From contig JAKGHH010000003.1 in the NCBI GenBank assembly GCA_022828595.1, forward strand, positions 11,842,934 through 11,906,933: 64,000 nt of DNA. Reading direction: 5' to 3'. Below, one piece after another: positions 13,020 to 24,640 of the stretch. Positions within the stretch are counted from its first letter, which is position 1, and every line of letters begins with the position of its first letter. The notes under the pieces are model-generated. The model was not told the DNA's origin, did not search any database, and saw nothing but the letters and a program-made list of their open reading frames with translations. Made by a program: the position numbers and the translations under genes. Origin of the DNA: Nelumbo lutea. Its lineage: Eukaryota > Streptophyta > Magnoliopsida > Proteales > Nelumbonaceae.

Positions 13020-13480
13020 CATGTTTATCGTAGCCATACATGGAGAACATCTCATTCTCTGCATAGTGCATAGTATTATGCAGGGGAGGTGTTTCTAATT
13101 CACGGGGGTAGTGTGTTGTGGGTAGACGTGGGTAGATCCAAACTCTTATTGGAGTTCAGATTTCTTGTCCATGTTTATCACAACCACATATGGAGAATAT
13201 CTCATTCTTTGCATAGTATTATGTATGGGGAGATGTTCCCAATTCATGGGGGGTAGTGTGGTGTGGGTAGACGTGGGCAGGATTGGAGTCCGGATCTCCT
13301 GTCCACGAGAATTCTGCCCATGTTTATCGCAGCCACACATGGAGAACTTCTCATCCTCTGTATAGTATTATGCAGGGGGAGATGTTCCCAATTCATGGGG
13401 GTAGTGTGTTGTGGGTAGACATGGGCATGGTTCTCGTGGATAGGAGATCCGAACTCTTTTTATTGTTCAGTCCACTTCAG
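13020..13480. repeat. Three tandem copies of a ~150-bp unit
   Basis: The unit begins CATGTTTATCG and continues with a conserved ATGGAGAA-TCTCAT block, a TATTATGCAGGGG block and GGGGGTAGTGTG-TGTGGGTAGAC-TGGG. Copies start at 13020, 13170 and 13319, a period of 149-150 bp. They differ by scattered substitutions and small indels; copy 1 has an extra GTGCATA. The reading frames seen across it are produced by the repeat itself and do not encode a known protein. Confidence 0.9.
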
Positions 13481-13810
13481 AAATCTTAACCCCACCGTAG
13501 AGGTGGGATGAATCATGACTGTGGATGGATGCCAAATTTACCGGCAGGATGTAGTTTATACTTTATAGGGGGTCTACTAATAGACTAGGAGAGGGCTGTA
13601 ATTTCAGATTTCTGAGTGGAGTGCAGTCTACTTATCCCTAGAATAATAATTTTTTTACCAAAAAAGGGTAGAATGAAACATTAAATGCTAGGTGAAAGTC
13701 AAGGGAGTTGTTAGTATTTGACCAAAACTCGTAGGGACCAGTCACATTGTATTTTGGTCTATGTGGAACTAGGAGAAATTAAGAATGGCATTGCCATCCT
13801 CACTTGTTTC

Positions 13811-14010
13811 CAAGGTTCAAAGTATCAACAGGTATCAGCTGATACGTATCGTTCCGAGACCTTTCCGATATGCTTTTACAGTGGGTGTATCAAAGTTTTG
13901 ACCGGTTCAAGGGTGGAGCCATAAAACGGCCCCTCTGAACCGATTTCAAAAAAAAAAGTATCAATATTACCCAATACGCCCCTACCAGCATATTGATATT
14001 TTGAACCTTG
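13811..14010. mobile_element. MITE with ~18-bp terminal inverted repeats
   Basis: The left end CAAGGTTCAAAGTATCAA is inverted at the right end (TTGATATTTTGAACCTTG), differing at one position. The total is 200 bp, non-coding, with internal AT-rich and CCGATA-type motifs. No perfect target duplication was found, so the superfamily is not assigned. Confidence 0.75.
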
Positions 14011-15480
14011 CCTGATTCAGGATGACTGGATAAGGATGAGGCCAGTCATGAGTCATGACCACGAGTAACAACTATCAAATGAGTTACTGGTAATTAAATT
14101 AGGAATAAATAATTTTGTAAAAAGGAAGATTCATCTTCATGCTATAACAAACATGAAACAGTGGATACTGGATGGACATCGATTGCTCAAGTCCACCAGC
14201 TTTATATAATTGAAATTTCCGATGTTTTGTCTTCTTCACAGATGGGGGCAATTCAGTCCCCTGACTGACAGAATCACATTCAAATATGCTTTACGTATTT
14301 TACATTCTTTAATTATTTATTTGGCTCTAACCCCAACCTTGGCTTTTGGGGGGCACCCAGCTATCCAAATCCTAAACTTGAATCCGGGGTTTTGGTATGA
14401 ATGTGTTTACTTTCTGATTTGGATGAGATTAGTTTAAGCATGTCCCCATTCCCCGGTTAAGGAATTTCCTTTTTACAACGTCTGTATCACTTGCTACCCA
14501 AGAAAGCTTTCTGCTTTCCCTTGTCCAAGGGATTTTGTTCATACTGCTACCAAGTACCAACCAAAGGCCAGTGTTTATTTGATGGATAAGTTTATTTTAT
14601 AAAATTAAATTCAAAAGATAAAAGAGCTAGAAAATGAAATATGGTTATATCCTTTACATTTTCTTATCAATCAGGTGTAGGTGTAGTCCATCAATCTTCT
14701 CGCTAAGAGCTCAAATGCTTCGCTCTACTGTTCAACATCAACGAAAATTTGAGTCCGAGGCCATAGCTTGTCATCTAGAGGACAAATCTAATTGTGCCAA
14801 AATGTTAGGTATCACTCTTCTAATTATATACAGCGAGTAAAGCCCGACTGAGGACAAATGCAAAACAACAACAAAAGAAGGTTAAGCAAACTGGACATTA
14901 AATCATCTATAAAAATTACCTGGACCTCCACCAATATCCGAAAGGAAGGGAAAGGAAACTAATGGGGGTGTTTGATACTGTGCTGTTCATCACAGAATGG
15001 GGCGTTTGGTTTCATGTGGACCGTTCCTGCCCACAAAATAGCATGGACAACAGGACAAGGACAAACCACATTTCTGTTTATCGGCAACCGCATTTTACCA
15101 TGGATGGGCCACACCATGGCGTGGACAGTTTGTGAGAAGGATTTCAGTGTAATGCATTTGTGTTGCACCAGTCCAATCACCCTCATTTTTGTGATCTTTT
15201 AACATATTTTTATTTATAATTAAATTTGTTTTTAAATTATTTATTGCTGAAGATAATATTATCATAATTTTTCTAAACACTGAACCATTTTTAATTATTT
15301 TTATCACCATTTTTATCCATCAAAGTGGTTTTATACTATTACATAAATTCACATAATATACATTTTATCTTCTAATAATTGACATTAATGACAAATATAT
15401 TTATTTTATATTTATTTATCCATTATTATTTCAAATTATTTTTGGATTAAATTATGATTTTTTATTCATAATTGATGATG
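14011..15480. other. Gene-free DNA downstream of the helicase pseudogene
   Basis: This is where the C-terminal exons of the minus-strand helicase should lie if the gene were complete. I looked for exons of its Sec63-like and helix-hairpin-helix regions and did not recognise any. The last 280 bp (15190-15470) are very AT-rich. Confidence 0.5.
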
Positions 15481-18273
15481 TGCGTTTTGGTAGCTCCCGG
15501 CTGCCAGGTGACTCGATGCCTAGCTGAACAATCCCTAACTGGAATGTGAATGTGAAGTGCATCTTCCATACTACAGCTTTCAGGAGCTTCTATAATGTGT
15601 TTCATTGTGTCAAATTTCAGATAGTATTTTGCCATCAGCTTTCCAGGTTCTGAATTAGTGAAAACAAAGAATGGCAAAAAGCTCAGATAAAAAATTAATG
15701 ACATTATTATAAATCATGAAAATAATGACCGTACTATTATAAGCTCAAGATACCTAGCGGCTTCAAGAGAAAACCATATTCATCTGTCATGTCTTGACAG
15801 CTCATTAATATTCTTCACACATATCTCTATAAATTTGTATGAAATTAATCAATTTGGCAAAATACAAAAAAAAAAAAAAAGCCAAGAACTTTTAAGAGAG
15901 TATACAAGGTTACCATGCATGTGCTTCTCTAGACGTTCACTGGGAATCCCTTTCTTAACAGCATAATTCTCAGGGTTCTAATATACAGCAGAGCATAAGA
16001 TACATGCTTGGACAGGGAAAGAATACCCATGTGAAATCTTTAAAATGATTCCAATGAACACATGCCTTTTTCATTCACATACAAATAGGAATACTTCATC
16101 CACTCAATGGCCCGAGTTATGTCAGAGATAGTTAGCTGAACTATTTCTGCAATTAGATGCTCCGTGATACATGATAGCAATCTATTTTGAACACAATAAC
16201 ATTACATCAATAATATTAACATGACACAAAGCCCCAGCCACCAAGCATATCCAGGAAAATAAAGCCAAGGGCATACCGAGATTCTACCATTTCACACCCA
16301 TTCAAGAGATTCTCATACAAATAAACCTGAAATTAAAAATAAGGATTCATAGAGTGAAGCAAAGGGGTTGTATATAGAAACAAGGATTAACTTTAAGAAA
16401 AATAAGACCAATTTTGAAGAAAATGTCTTAACTACAAAGAATAGAGTGAACAAATTACTGTTTCTCTCCTTGTCATTATTATAACCATGCCAGTATCCTC
16501 GAATGGTGGGCGACCTGCCCTTCCACACATCTGCAGGTTCCAAATAGTTGATTCATCTTTAAAAGAAGGATTAATTGTGCAAGAATACCAAGGAATGCAT
16601 GTATATATTTTGTGTATTAGTTCTTAAAGGCTCTTATACATGTTCCATGTATTTTTCAAATCCTATGGAACAATTCTTTCAATACTTTGTTATTGATGGG
16701 CTGTTCCATCTGGCACCTCTGTGGCCTTTCTCTGATGTTCTGAGGAATGCATTTCCTTCATTAATTCAAATTTTACCATTTCTCAAAATAAAATTATATG
16801 CAAGAAATTCCATTCTGACAGTGCTGGACTCCACTTGCATCTATATTCCATTTATACGTTCATGTAAATAACAAAGCACAGACTATACGGAAAAACTAAA
16901 TATATGAGATGCAGGATATATTACAAAAAGGAATTAACCATAGCTATCAGTTGCTTAGTCAAAGAGAAAGACTTACATGAATACATTGGACCAAATAATT
17001 TTATCTTATTTCCAAATTTTAGGAATGGATATGCAAGGAGTTCCACTATATTCCTAATGCAAGGAAAGAAATCTATTTTAACTGAACCCGAAGACTGTGA
17101 TATGGCATACCTGTAGTATCATGGACCTATCATATTCCACATAAAGGCCTTTCTCCTTGTTGCTGAACAAGGGAAAAAATTTTTTAGTGTCTAAACATGA
17201 TGTCACTTATGGTACTCTTTGATCATTATAATTCAGAAGAATTAAACTCCAAATATGAATAGAGTTCAACACTTTGACTTACTAGTATTGTGTTGATTTA
17301 ATGACTACTGTATATGCTGGTAAGTTTATCCCATGTGCTAGAGTATTTGTAGTGCACAGAATTTGAAGATCACCACTAAGAAAAAGACCTTCAATTCGGT
17401 TGCGATCTTTTAAGCAAAGTCCACCATTGTGATAACTAACTGCAACAACAACTAGCTAATAAGAAGAAGAACAAGATAAAATATTATAAAGCCCATTTCC
17501 AAGTGTTATCAGTAGATACTCCAGGATCAAGCAGCTAGCCTAAGATGACAAAGAAAATTAGATAAAAGAAAACATGATTGAAAAGAGAAAGGACAATATT
17601 GAATAGTAAGCCAAGAACATACCACCATAAAGAATACATGATTGAAGTTGCTTGTCACTGCATGCTAGAGAAGCTTCTCTTAGCCTCTCCTGTTGTTCTT
17701 TGTATTTTATGAATGGATTTGAATGGCCTAAGTCCATTGCCATCTGAGAGAGACGGAGTGCAGCTTCTTGTGCTCCTTTTCTGGTGGAGCAGAAAATCAA
17801 GGCAGATTTTCCTCTTGAGTGTTGCATAAGAATGTCTTCAAACCAAATCTCAGCATCAGATTATTTTCAAACATTTTAAGATGAAAGTAAGAGAGTGTAA
17901 AAAGAGGTAAAAGAGGGGAGATTGGATCTACATTACAGTAAGATATGTGATCCCTGCTTACCAAAAATGAAGTTTTGAAGACGCTGAACAATGAACCCAG
18001 GGATCATCCAATCAGAATTTCAATTTTCCATTTATGACTAAGAATCTACATAGTACTTGGAAGTAGAAATCAAAGAATTATTTTTGATAAATGAAAATAG
18101 GGTTTAAGAGGATCCAAAACACTGAATATAGAAAGCAAAACAAACCAACCTAAGGTAACCAAATACCTTTTCAAATAAGAAGTCATTCTTGGTAGGAGCA
18201 TAACCTACAAGTTTAATTCACTAAACAAATTAGACACAAGCACAGCATATATCAATAAATAGAGAAAGCCTAA

Positions 18274-18310
18274 CGCCCTGTTTGGATAGACTTTTACAAA
18301 GTACTTTTGA
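18274..18310 (+). repeat. Left inverted end bracketing the intron TE nest
   Basis: GCCCTGTTTGGATAGACTT is inverted at 26165-26202 (GGCTATGTTTGGATAGACTT read on the minus strand). The TGTTTGG core is typical of plant DNA transposon ends. The flanks (TAA on the left, GATG on the right) do not form a matching duplication. Whether the LINE landed inside a small DNA element or the two ends are unrelated is not settled. Confidence 0.55.
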
Positions 18311-18669
18311 AAATACGAAAGTACAAAAAGCACTACATATCATTTAGATTGCATACTTTGTACTTATGCTTTCATACTTTTTAAAAGCACGAAGTTAGCT
18401 TTTATTACTTAATGCTTTTGGCAAAATTGTGCTTCCATTTTCGTGTGAACGGTGGTCACATGTGACCACCCTTAGATAAAACCCCTCGACTGAAGACTCT
18501 TCCTTTGACTGTCGTCTTCAAGCCACGGCCCTACCTCCTGCTGTTCAACTTGCTCTGTCGCCACCTATCTCTGATCACCAACCACCAGGAATTGTTGCTG
18601 GAAGCATGGTCAATTGTCGCCACTACTACTTTGCTGGAATCGCCATTAACAGCCGAAAACTTGCAGGAA

Positions 18670-19306
18670 GTAGATAGGTTTATAGGGGGCACCAGAGTGT
18701 TGAAAAAGGAAGAGCAAGAGAAACAGCCTGAAGAGGTTTTCAGTCCAAATTCTACTATCAGGACAAGAAGGGCCCAGGAAAACTGAACGGAGTAAATAAA
18801 AAAAGATCATCTGCCAATACCACTTCTGAGTCCCTCAAACCTCTCCTTAGTCCCAGATCCCAAAAGTCCTCAGAGAAACGAAAGGAAGAAATAACTTGAA
18901 ACTTTTTCTAAGGGAATAGATGATTGGTAAACCATCCTTGATGGGAGAGTCCCCGGTCCAAGTGTCCTCCCAAAAGAGTACCTTATTACTTACGCAAGCA
19001 TCATACCTTATGAAAGGTGAGAAAACAGGCAGTACACCAACAATGTCTTTCCATGGGGTAGAGCGAGAAGCCCTTGGGAAATCTCCACAACCATTTGCCT
19101 AGCAATGCTGTGCTTCTTAATCTATACTGCCAATCCCCAACCCCTCTTTGTCTTTCTTTCTAGACACCACTTCCCACTTTACCCTATGATCCTTTTTAGA
19201 ATCACTAGGTTCCCAAAGAAAATCTCTCATTATTTTTTCAATCTGGTCCGCAATCTTAACAGGCATTTTGAAGGTAGACAAAAAGTACACAAGCAGGTTT
19301 GTTAGT
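18670..19306 (-). mobile_element. LINE (L1-type) 3' portion, downstream of the copia insertion
   Basis: Read on the minus strand, the phrase TLTNLLVYFLSTFKMP follows directly from the LINE frame broken at 24641. It continues with WEVVSRKKDKEGLGIG, KWLWRF and a VLFWEDTWTGDSPIKDG-like region, the usual order at the C-terminal side of plant LINE reverse transcriptases. Several frameshifts and stops make it dead. The last part below about 18670 is not recognised. The same TTAGT found at 24641 flanks the copia element here at 19302-19306. Confidence 0.75.
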
Positions 19307-19509
19307 TGTTATGCAGGAGAGAAGAATGAAAGAAGAGAGAAAAGAGAGAGAAGAAGAGAGAAGAGAGAACTGAGAGCAAAAAGATTACTGTTGGCAGCGC
19401 AGCTTTTTAATATATATACTAGGGTGACAACAATTAAAATAAAAAAGGAGCAAAAGTACAATAGTACCCCTGCAGTACTATATATAGGAAAAAATAAGAG
19501 TTGATAACA
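19307..19509 (-). repeat. Copia 3' LTR
   Basis: On the minus strand it begins TGTTATCAACTC and ends GCATAACA, giving intact TG...CA ends. It contains a long GA/CT-rich tract near its 3' end and TATATATA-type sequence. It pairs with 24438-24640. Confidence 0.95.
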
Positions 19510-19521
19510 CTCCCCCTCAAG
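19510..19521 (-). other. Copia polypurine tract
   Basis: Minus-strand TTGAGGGGGAG directly abuts the start of the 3' LTR, the expected priming site for plus-strand DNA synthesis. Confidence 0.85.
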
Positions 19522-22500
19522 TTGGGACATAGATGTCAATCATGCCCAACTTGTCACATAAACCATGATGTCTTGAGTGGTGTAATCCTTTTGTAAAGAT
19601 GTCTGCAAGTTGATCCTCAGAGCTAACATAGGGAGTACACACTTCTCCTATGATAACTTTCACTCTGATAAAATGCTTGTCGACTTCGATGTGTTTAGTT
19701 CTATTATGTAGCACAGGGTTAGCAGCAATGTTTATGGCTGCTTTGTTATCACAAAATAGGGTCATAAGTCTGTCCACTGGAAAACCCAACTCACTCAACA
19801 GATTCTTTATCCACATAATTTCAGCCACTCCATGAGTCATTGCTTGATATTCAGCTTCAGCACTAGATCTAGCCACCACACTTTGCTTTTTGCTTCTCCA
19901 GGTAACTAGATTTCCTCCTATGAAGGTACAGTAGCCACTAGTTGACTTTCTGTCATTTAGGGATCATGCCCAATCTACATCAGTATACACTTCAACTTTC
20001 AAGTGCTTGTGCCTTTGAAACAACAAGCCAGCACTTGGAAACCTTTTAAGGTATCGGAGGATTCTTTTTGCTGCTTCAAGATGAGTGGTCATAGGGGCAT
20101 GCATGAACTGGCTAAGGACACCAACTGCATAAGCAATGTCTGGGCAGGTCATAGAAAGATATAGCAATCTCCCTATAAGTCTCTGAAACTGTTTCACATC
20201 CTTGGTAGGTTCACCTTGGCTGTCACCTAATTTATGGTTAGGATCAATGGGGGAATCAACTGGCTTCACTCCCATTTTTCTTGTATCCTAGAGTAAATCT
20301 AGGACATACTTCCTTTGGGAAACGAAGATACCCCTTTTTGAGCGGGCAAATTCAATTCCTAGGAAGTATCTTAGAGGAGCTAGATCCTTTACTTCAAACT
20401 GTGTGGCAAGAAAACTCCTCAACTTTTGGATTTCATCCTTCCAGTCGCCAATGATAATTATATCATCAGCATATACTATCAAAGTATCAATTTTACCTTC
20501 TCCTCTTTTCACAACAATGTGTGATCAGATTGACATTGCTTGTATCCTTTCTTCTGAACCGCTACATGGAATCTGTTGAACCAGACTCTCGGTGATTGTT
20601 TCAGCCCGTATAAAGACTTCTTCAACCTGCACACCTTTTGTTCATTGCCTTGAGCCTGAAAACCATGGGGTTGTATCATGTAAACTTCCTCTTCAAGGTC
20701 ACCATTCAAGAAGGCATTCTTGATATCAAGCTAATGTAGATCCCAATCAAGGTTAGCAGCAAGAGAGAATAGAACTCTAATGGAGTTCATCTTGGCAACG
20801 GGTGCAAAAGTCTCTGCATAATCAACTCCGTACACTTGTGTAAACCCCTTTGCCACTAGACGAGCTTTATACCTCTCCACCGTGCCATCAGCCCTATGTT
20901 TGACTGTGAACACCCATTTACATCCAACCGGATCCTTTCCCTTAGGAAGATCTACAAGTTCCCATGTGCCATTTTTATGAAGGGCATTAATTCCTTCCTT
21001 TATAGCATCTGTCCATTCAAGTACTGAAAGAGCTTCTGCCACATTCTTAAGGATAGGGACACTGTCAATGGATGTGAGAAAGGCTCGAAAAGAGGGTGAA
21101 ATGTTTTCATAGGAAACAAAGTGGGACACGGGGTGTTTAGTGGTGCACGATCTAACACCTTTCCTGTGAGCAATAGGAAGGTCAAGGTCATTAGCAACAG
21201 AGGTATCAATTGCAATGGGGTCAGGGACATCAATGGGAACCAAGATACCTGAGTGAGTATGATCCACCCCCGAAGATTTTAATGGCACTGGAGGTATAGC
21301 TTCTGGATTCTTCACAGCTCTTGAATTTGGTTGGTCTTTGTGACGACGGAAGAAGACACAAAAAGGAGGAGGATCAAGAAGAGGAGGGAGCCGAACCAGT
21401 TTCTCCTCATTCCTACTCTCCCCTTGAGGAGAAACAGGGAAAAAAGGCTCACTCTCAAAGAAAGAGACATCCATGGAAACATAGAATTTCCGAGAAATAG
21501 GATAAAAACAACAGTATCCCTTCTGAGTGAAGGAGTACCCCAGGAATATGCAAGGAATAGCACGAGGATCCAATTTCCCACGAGTGGGAGACAAATTTTG
21601 GACAAAGCAACGACACCCAAACACACGAGGAGGAATGGGAAGAAGGAGGGCCTTAGGAAAGAGAAGCTGATGTGGGGCTTTGTACTCTATCTAACGAGAG
21701 GGCATACGATTGATGAGGTAGGTAGCACAAAGGACAGCTTCAAGCCAAAAGCATTTTGGGACATTCATATAGAGTAGTAAACCCCGGGCCATTTCAAGGA
21801 GGTGTCAGTTCTTTCTTTCAGCAACACCATTTTGTTGTGGCATTCGAGCACAAGAGCTACGGTGAAGTGAACCACATGACACAAAAAATTCCGTGAGATC
21901 ACTATGAAAATACTCTTTGGCATTATCTGACTAAAAAATTTGGATTTCAGTTTGAAATTGGGTGAAGACCATCCGCTGAAAATCTTGGATAATTTTTGGT
22001 ACTTCATCCCTGGTTGGCATGGGATATACCCATGTATATCTAGAATAATCATCGATAATGGTAATAAAATAATTGTAACCACTCTCAAATGGTAAAGTAA
22101 CAGGGCCCTACACATAAGAATGAACAATGTGAAAAGGAAATTCAGATTTATTATTTTTGAAAGAAAATGAGTTCTACACTGTTTACTCAATTGACAAGTT
22201 TGACAAGAGAAATCTGAAACGGACATTAACTTGAACAATTCTAGAAACACCACTTTCAAAGACTCAAAAGATAAATGACCAAGACGACAATGCCATAAAT
22301 AAACTTGACTCTTATAGGACTGGCTCTTAGACTCTGTGACTTGAAAACCAGCCTTATTCTCCAGCATGTAAAGTCCATCAACCATACATCCTCTACCAAT
22401 CGTCCTCCTCGAGGCCAGATCCTGGATCACACAATAAGGGAAAAAGGTCACTGAGCAGTTTAAGGAATTAGTAATACTACTAACAGAGAACAAATTAATG

Positions 22501-22877
22501 GGAAATTTCGGAACATGTAAAACATCAGAGAGGGTAAGGCCGAGAGGGAGAGAAATGGTTCCTTGACAAGCTATGGTAGTATATGATCCATCAGCAAGTC
22601 TCACCTTGTCTCTTCCAGAAAGAAGGTGATAGGTTTGAAAGTAAGAGGACGTACTAGTCATGTGTTTTGACGCTCCAAAATCAATGATCCAGGGAGTGTC
22701 AGGGTTATGAGAAGCAACATGGAAAGTTGTGGCAGAGTTACCTGATGTAGACGCGAATGAAGTTGAGGGAGGAGCATCCATCTGACGAATTGCTCTACCA
22801 TAGAGCTCTAAATGGTCACAGAAGGAATTTATAATATCCTCCCTTGGGTCAGATCCAGATGAATGTGTCTGAGTCAC
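19517..22877 (-). pseudogene. Copia pol: protease, integrase, reverse transcriptase, RNase H
   Basis: Broken into at least five frames. In order: protease WIIDFGASKHMT (DSG has become DFG); integrase zinc region WHCRLGHLSF ... CQTCQLSK; an integrase core fragment with ITIIDDYSR and NGVAERKN phrases containing stops; the reverse transcriptase opening GTWELVDLPKGKDPVGCKWV; palm motif LIVYADDIIIIG near 20460 with the YADD aspartates intact; then RNase H VVARSSAEAEYQAMTHGVAE and CDNKAAINIAANPV. Breaks lie near 21765, 20725, 20510, 20285 and 19960. It can make no complete polyprotein. Confidence 0.95.
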
Positions 22878-22967
22878 AGTATGAATGGGGGGCTGATTCT
22901 CCTAAGTAGCCATGTTTGCCATAGTGTGTTTTCTTGTACCTTGCTGTCCTGACTTTTTATTCATATT

Positions 22968-23861
22968 TCAACCTTGCTTCTTATTCAGATCTTGAGCCCA
23001 TTTCGGCTTCCCATGAAGATCCCAGCATGTGTCTCGGGTGTGTCGGGGTTCCTGGCGATGAGTACACCACAATTTGTCCTTGTCATCCATCTTTTTTTGA
23101 AGATCTACCTTCCTAGAAGTATTTCCCCCACCGGTAGTAATACTCCCTTTCGCTACCAACACAACTGCATCTCCTCCAGAACTGTTCATCAAATTCCTTC
23201 TGCTTTCTTCTGATTGTACAAGAGCATAAATTTCCTGAACTGATGGAAGATCCTTGCTACCTAGGATCTGGACTCTAATAGATTATTATGTAGGGTTTAA
23301 ACCATGTAAGAAAGCAAACACTCTCTGTTGGGAGACGAGTTTTTTGTACAATTTTGCATCTACATCACACTTTCAATCCACACTCTGATAATGATCTAAC
23401 TCCTTCCAGACAGAGGTCAAGTCTAAGTAGTACACGGATAGACACCTCTCTTCTTGTTTACAAGTAGACGATTTTGCCTGTAGTTGGTAGATTTTTGCAT
23501 AGTGTCGCAGTTCCGAATATGTTGATTTTGCTTGTTCCCATATCTCATTTGCCGCTTCAGCCCACATGAATTTCCTTCTTATTTGAGGTTGCATAGATAC
23601 TAAAAGCCAATACATGACCATGCTGTTTTCCTAGTTCCATCTGTCATATTCAGCACTCCCAGAATGTGGTTCTTTGATTCTCCCATTAATATAACCTATC
23701 TTTCCCCTTGCAGTGATGTACAGCTTGATCCCTCTTGACCACTCTAAATAATTTAAACCTTCAAGAGGGATAACAACCATGGGAAAGGATAGGTCCACAC
23801 CCCCACTCATTCCATTCAGCATTGAGGAAACACTGGATGTAGCAGAATCTTCACCAGTCAT
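22968..23861 (-). pseudogene. Copia gag (UBN2-type) with degenerate zinc knuckle
   Basis: The ATG is at 23861 (MTGEDSATSS). It has the gag phrases LEGLNYLEWSRGIKLYITARG and an amber stop after EYDRWN near 23631. The frame then continues through MWAEAANEIWEQAKSTYSEL. The zinc knuckle near 23080 reads CTHRQEPRHTRDTC: the second Cys of the CCHC motif is Arg. The 5' leader upstream (23900-24180) is repetitive. Confidence 0.9.
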
Positions 23862-23899
23862 GATTTCAGATTAAAAAACAACTCTTAAATGGAGTACAC

Positions 23900-24180
23900 A
23901 GCCTTAAAGTGTTGTTACAGGTGCTGTTACAGCACTAACAGGTCATCCCTTGACTTACTAGTTCAACACTAGTGTTGCCACAGTGCATACAGGTCATCTC
24001 TTGACATACGCATCAACAGGACTACTGTTACAGCAGGTACTGGTCACTTTCTAACCTTCAGTTCACCATAAAAGCTGTTGTTGCAGCACACAAGAGGTAC
24101 TGGTCACTTTCTGACTCACAGTTCACCATAAAAGCTACTGTTGCAGCACAAAAAAGGTCCTCACGACCTACAGTTTCACA
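23900..24180 (-). repeat. Tandem repeat in copia 5' leader
   Basis: About four and a half diverged units of 52-60 bp, each containing TTGCAGCAC or TTACAGCA, then AGGT(A/C)-TGGTCA or AGGTCATC, then a GTTCA/GCATCA block. The last two full units are the most alike. The repeat lies between the primer-binding site and the gag start, so it belongs to the untranslated leader. Confidence 0.75.
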
Positions 24181-24425
24181 AGGATCAATCGACCCCACAA
24201 AAAAGGAAAGAAAGAGGTGCTAATCACCTCACATCCAATCGGCAAACCTAGTACAGGTTCTGCCCTGGCACACGACCAGAAAAAAAAGGTAGGAGAGAAA
24301 GGTTATTTCAATGTGTGAGATCTTCAATCAGCTGAACAGCAGATGAGGGCGGCAGATCTAGAAATCTGGTGCAAAGAAGAAAAAAGACTGTTTGCTCGAC
24401 TTCTCCTTTCAGATCTGGTTGTCCT

Positions 24426-24437
24426 GCTCTGATACCA
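24426..24437 (-). other. Copia primer-binding site (initiator tRNA-Met)
   Basis: Minus-strand TGGTATCAGAGC is complementary to the 3' end of plant initiator tRNA-Met and directly follows the 5' LTR. Confidence 0.95.
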
Positions 24438-24640
24438 TATTATGCAGGAGAGAAGAATGAAAGAAGAGAGAAAAGAGAGAGAAGAAGAGAGAAGAGAGAA
24501 CTGAGAGCAAAAAGATTACCGTTGGCGGTGCAGCTTTTTAATATATATACTAGGGCGACAACAACTAAAATAAAAAAGGAGCAAAAGTACAATAGTACCC
24601 CTGTGGTACTATACATAGGAAAAAATAACAGCTGTTAACA
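24438..24640 (-). repeat. Copia 5' LTR
   Basis: It pairs with 19307-19509. It begins TGTTAACA on the minus strand, but its terminal CA has become TA (TATTATGC on the plus strand against TGTTATGC in the other LTR). About 12 differences are counted by eye. Confidence 0.95.

Larger units (their letters stand above)
19307..24640 (-). mobile_element. Ty1/copia LTR retrotransposon, degenerate, nested in a LINE
   Basis: A 5.3-kb element with 203-bp LTRs and a 5-bp target duplication TTAGT (19302-19306 and 24641-24645). It has a tRNA-Met primer site next to the 5' LTR and a GA-rich polypurine tract next to the 3' LTR. Domains in minus-strand order are gag, protease, integrase, reverse transcriptase and RNase H; integrase before RT defines Ty1/copia. 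Many stops and frameshifts. By eye the LTRs differ at about 12 of 203 positions (~6%), so the insertion is not recent. It interrupts the LINE codon run GKITLIKSTL. Confidence 0.95.

Noticed and set aside
13020..13480. CRISPR-like array
   Set aside because: Units are 150 bp with no spacer pattern, in plant nuclear DNA; an ordinary tandem repeat.
13500..15480. C-terminal exons of the helicase
   Set aside because: I looked on the minus strand for the expected Sec63-like and NDWLVGD-type phrases and found none I could support.
18505..18786. 93-codon plus-strand ORF with a Lys/Glu-rich end
   Set aside because: Lies at the degraded 3' side of the LINE, antisense; no family signature.
24426..24437. 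tRNA-Met-like TGGTATCAGAGC as a tRNA gene fragment
   Set aside because: Its position directly next to the LTR makes it the retrotransposon primer-binding site; the same holds at 48276-48287.
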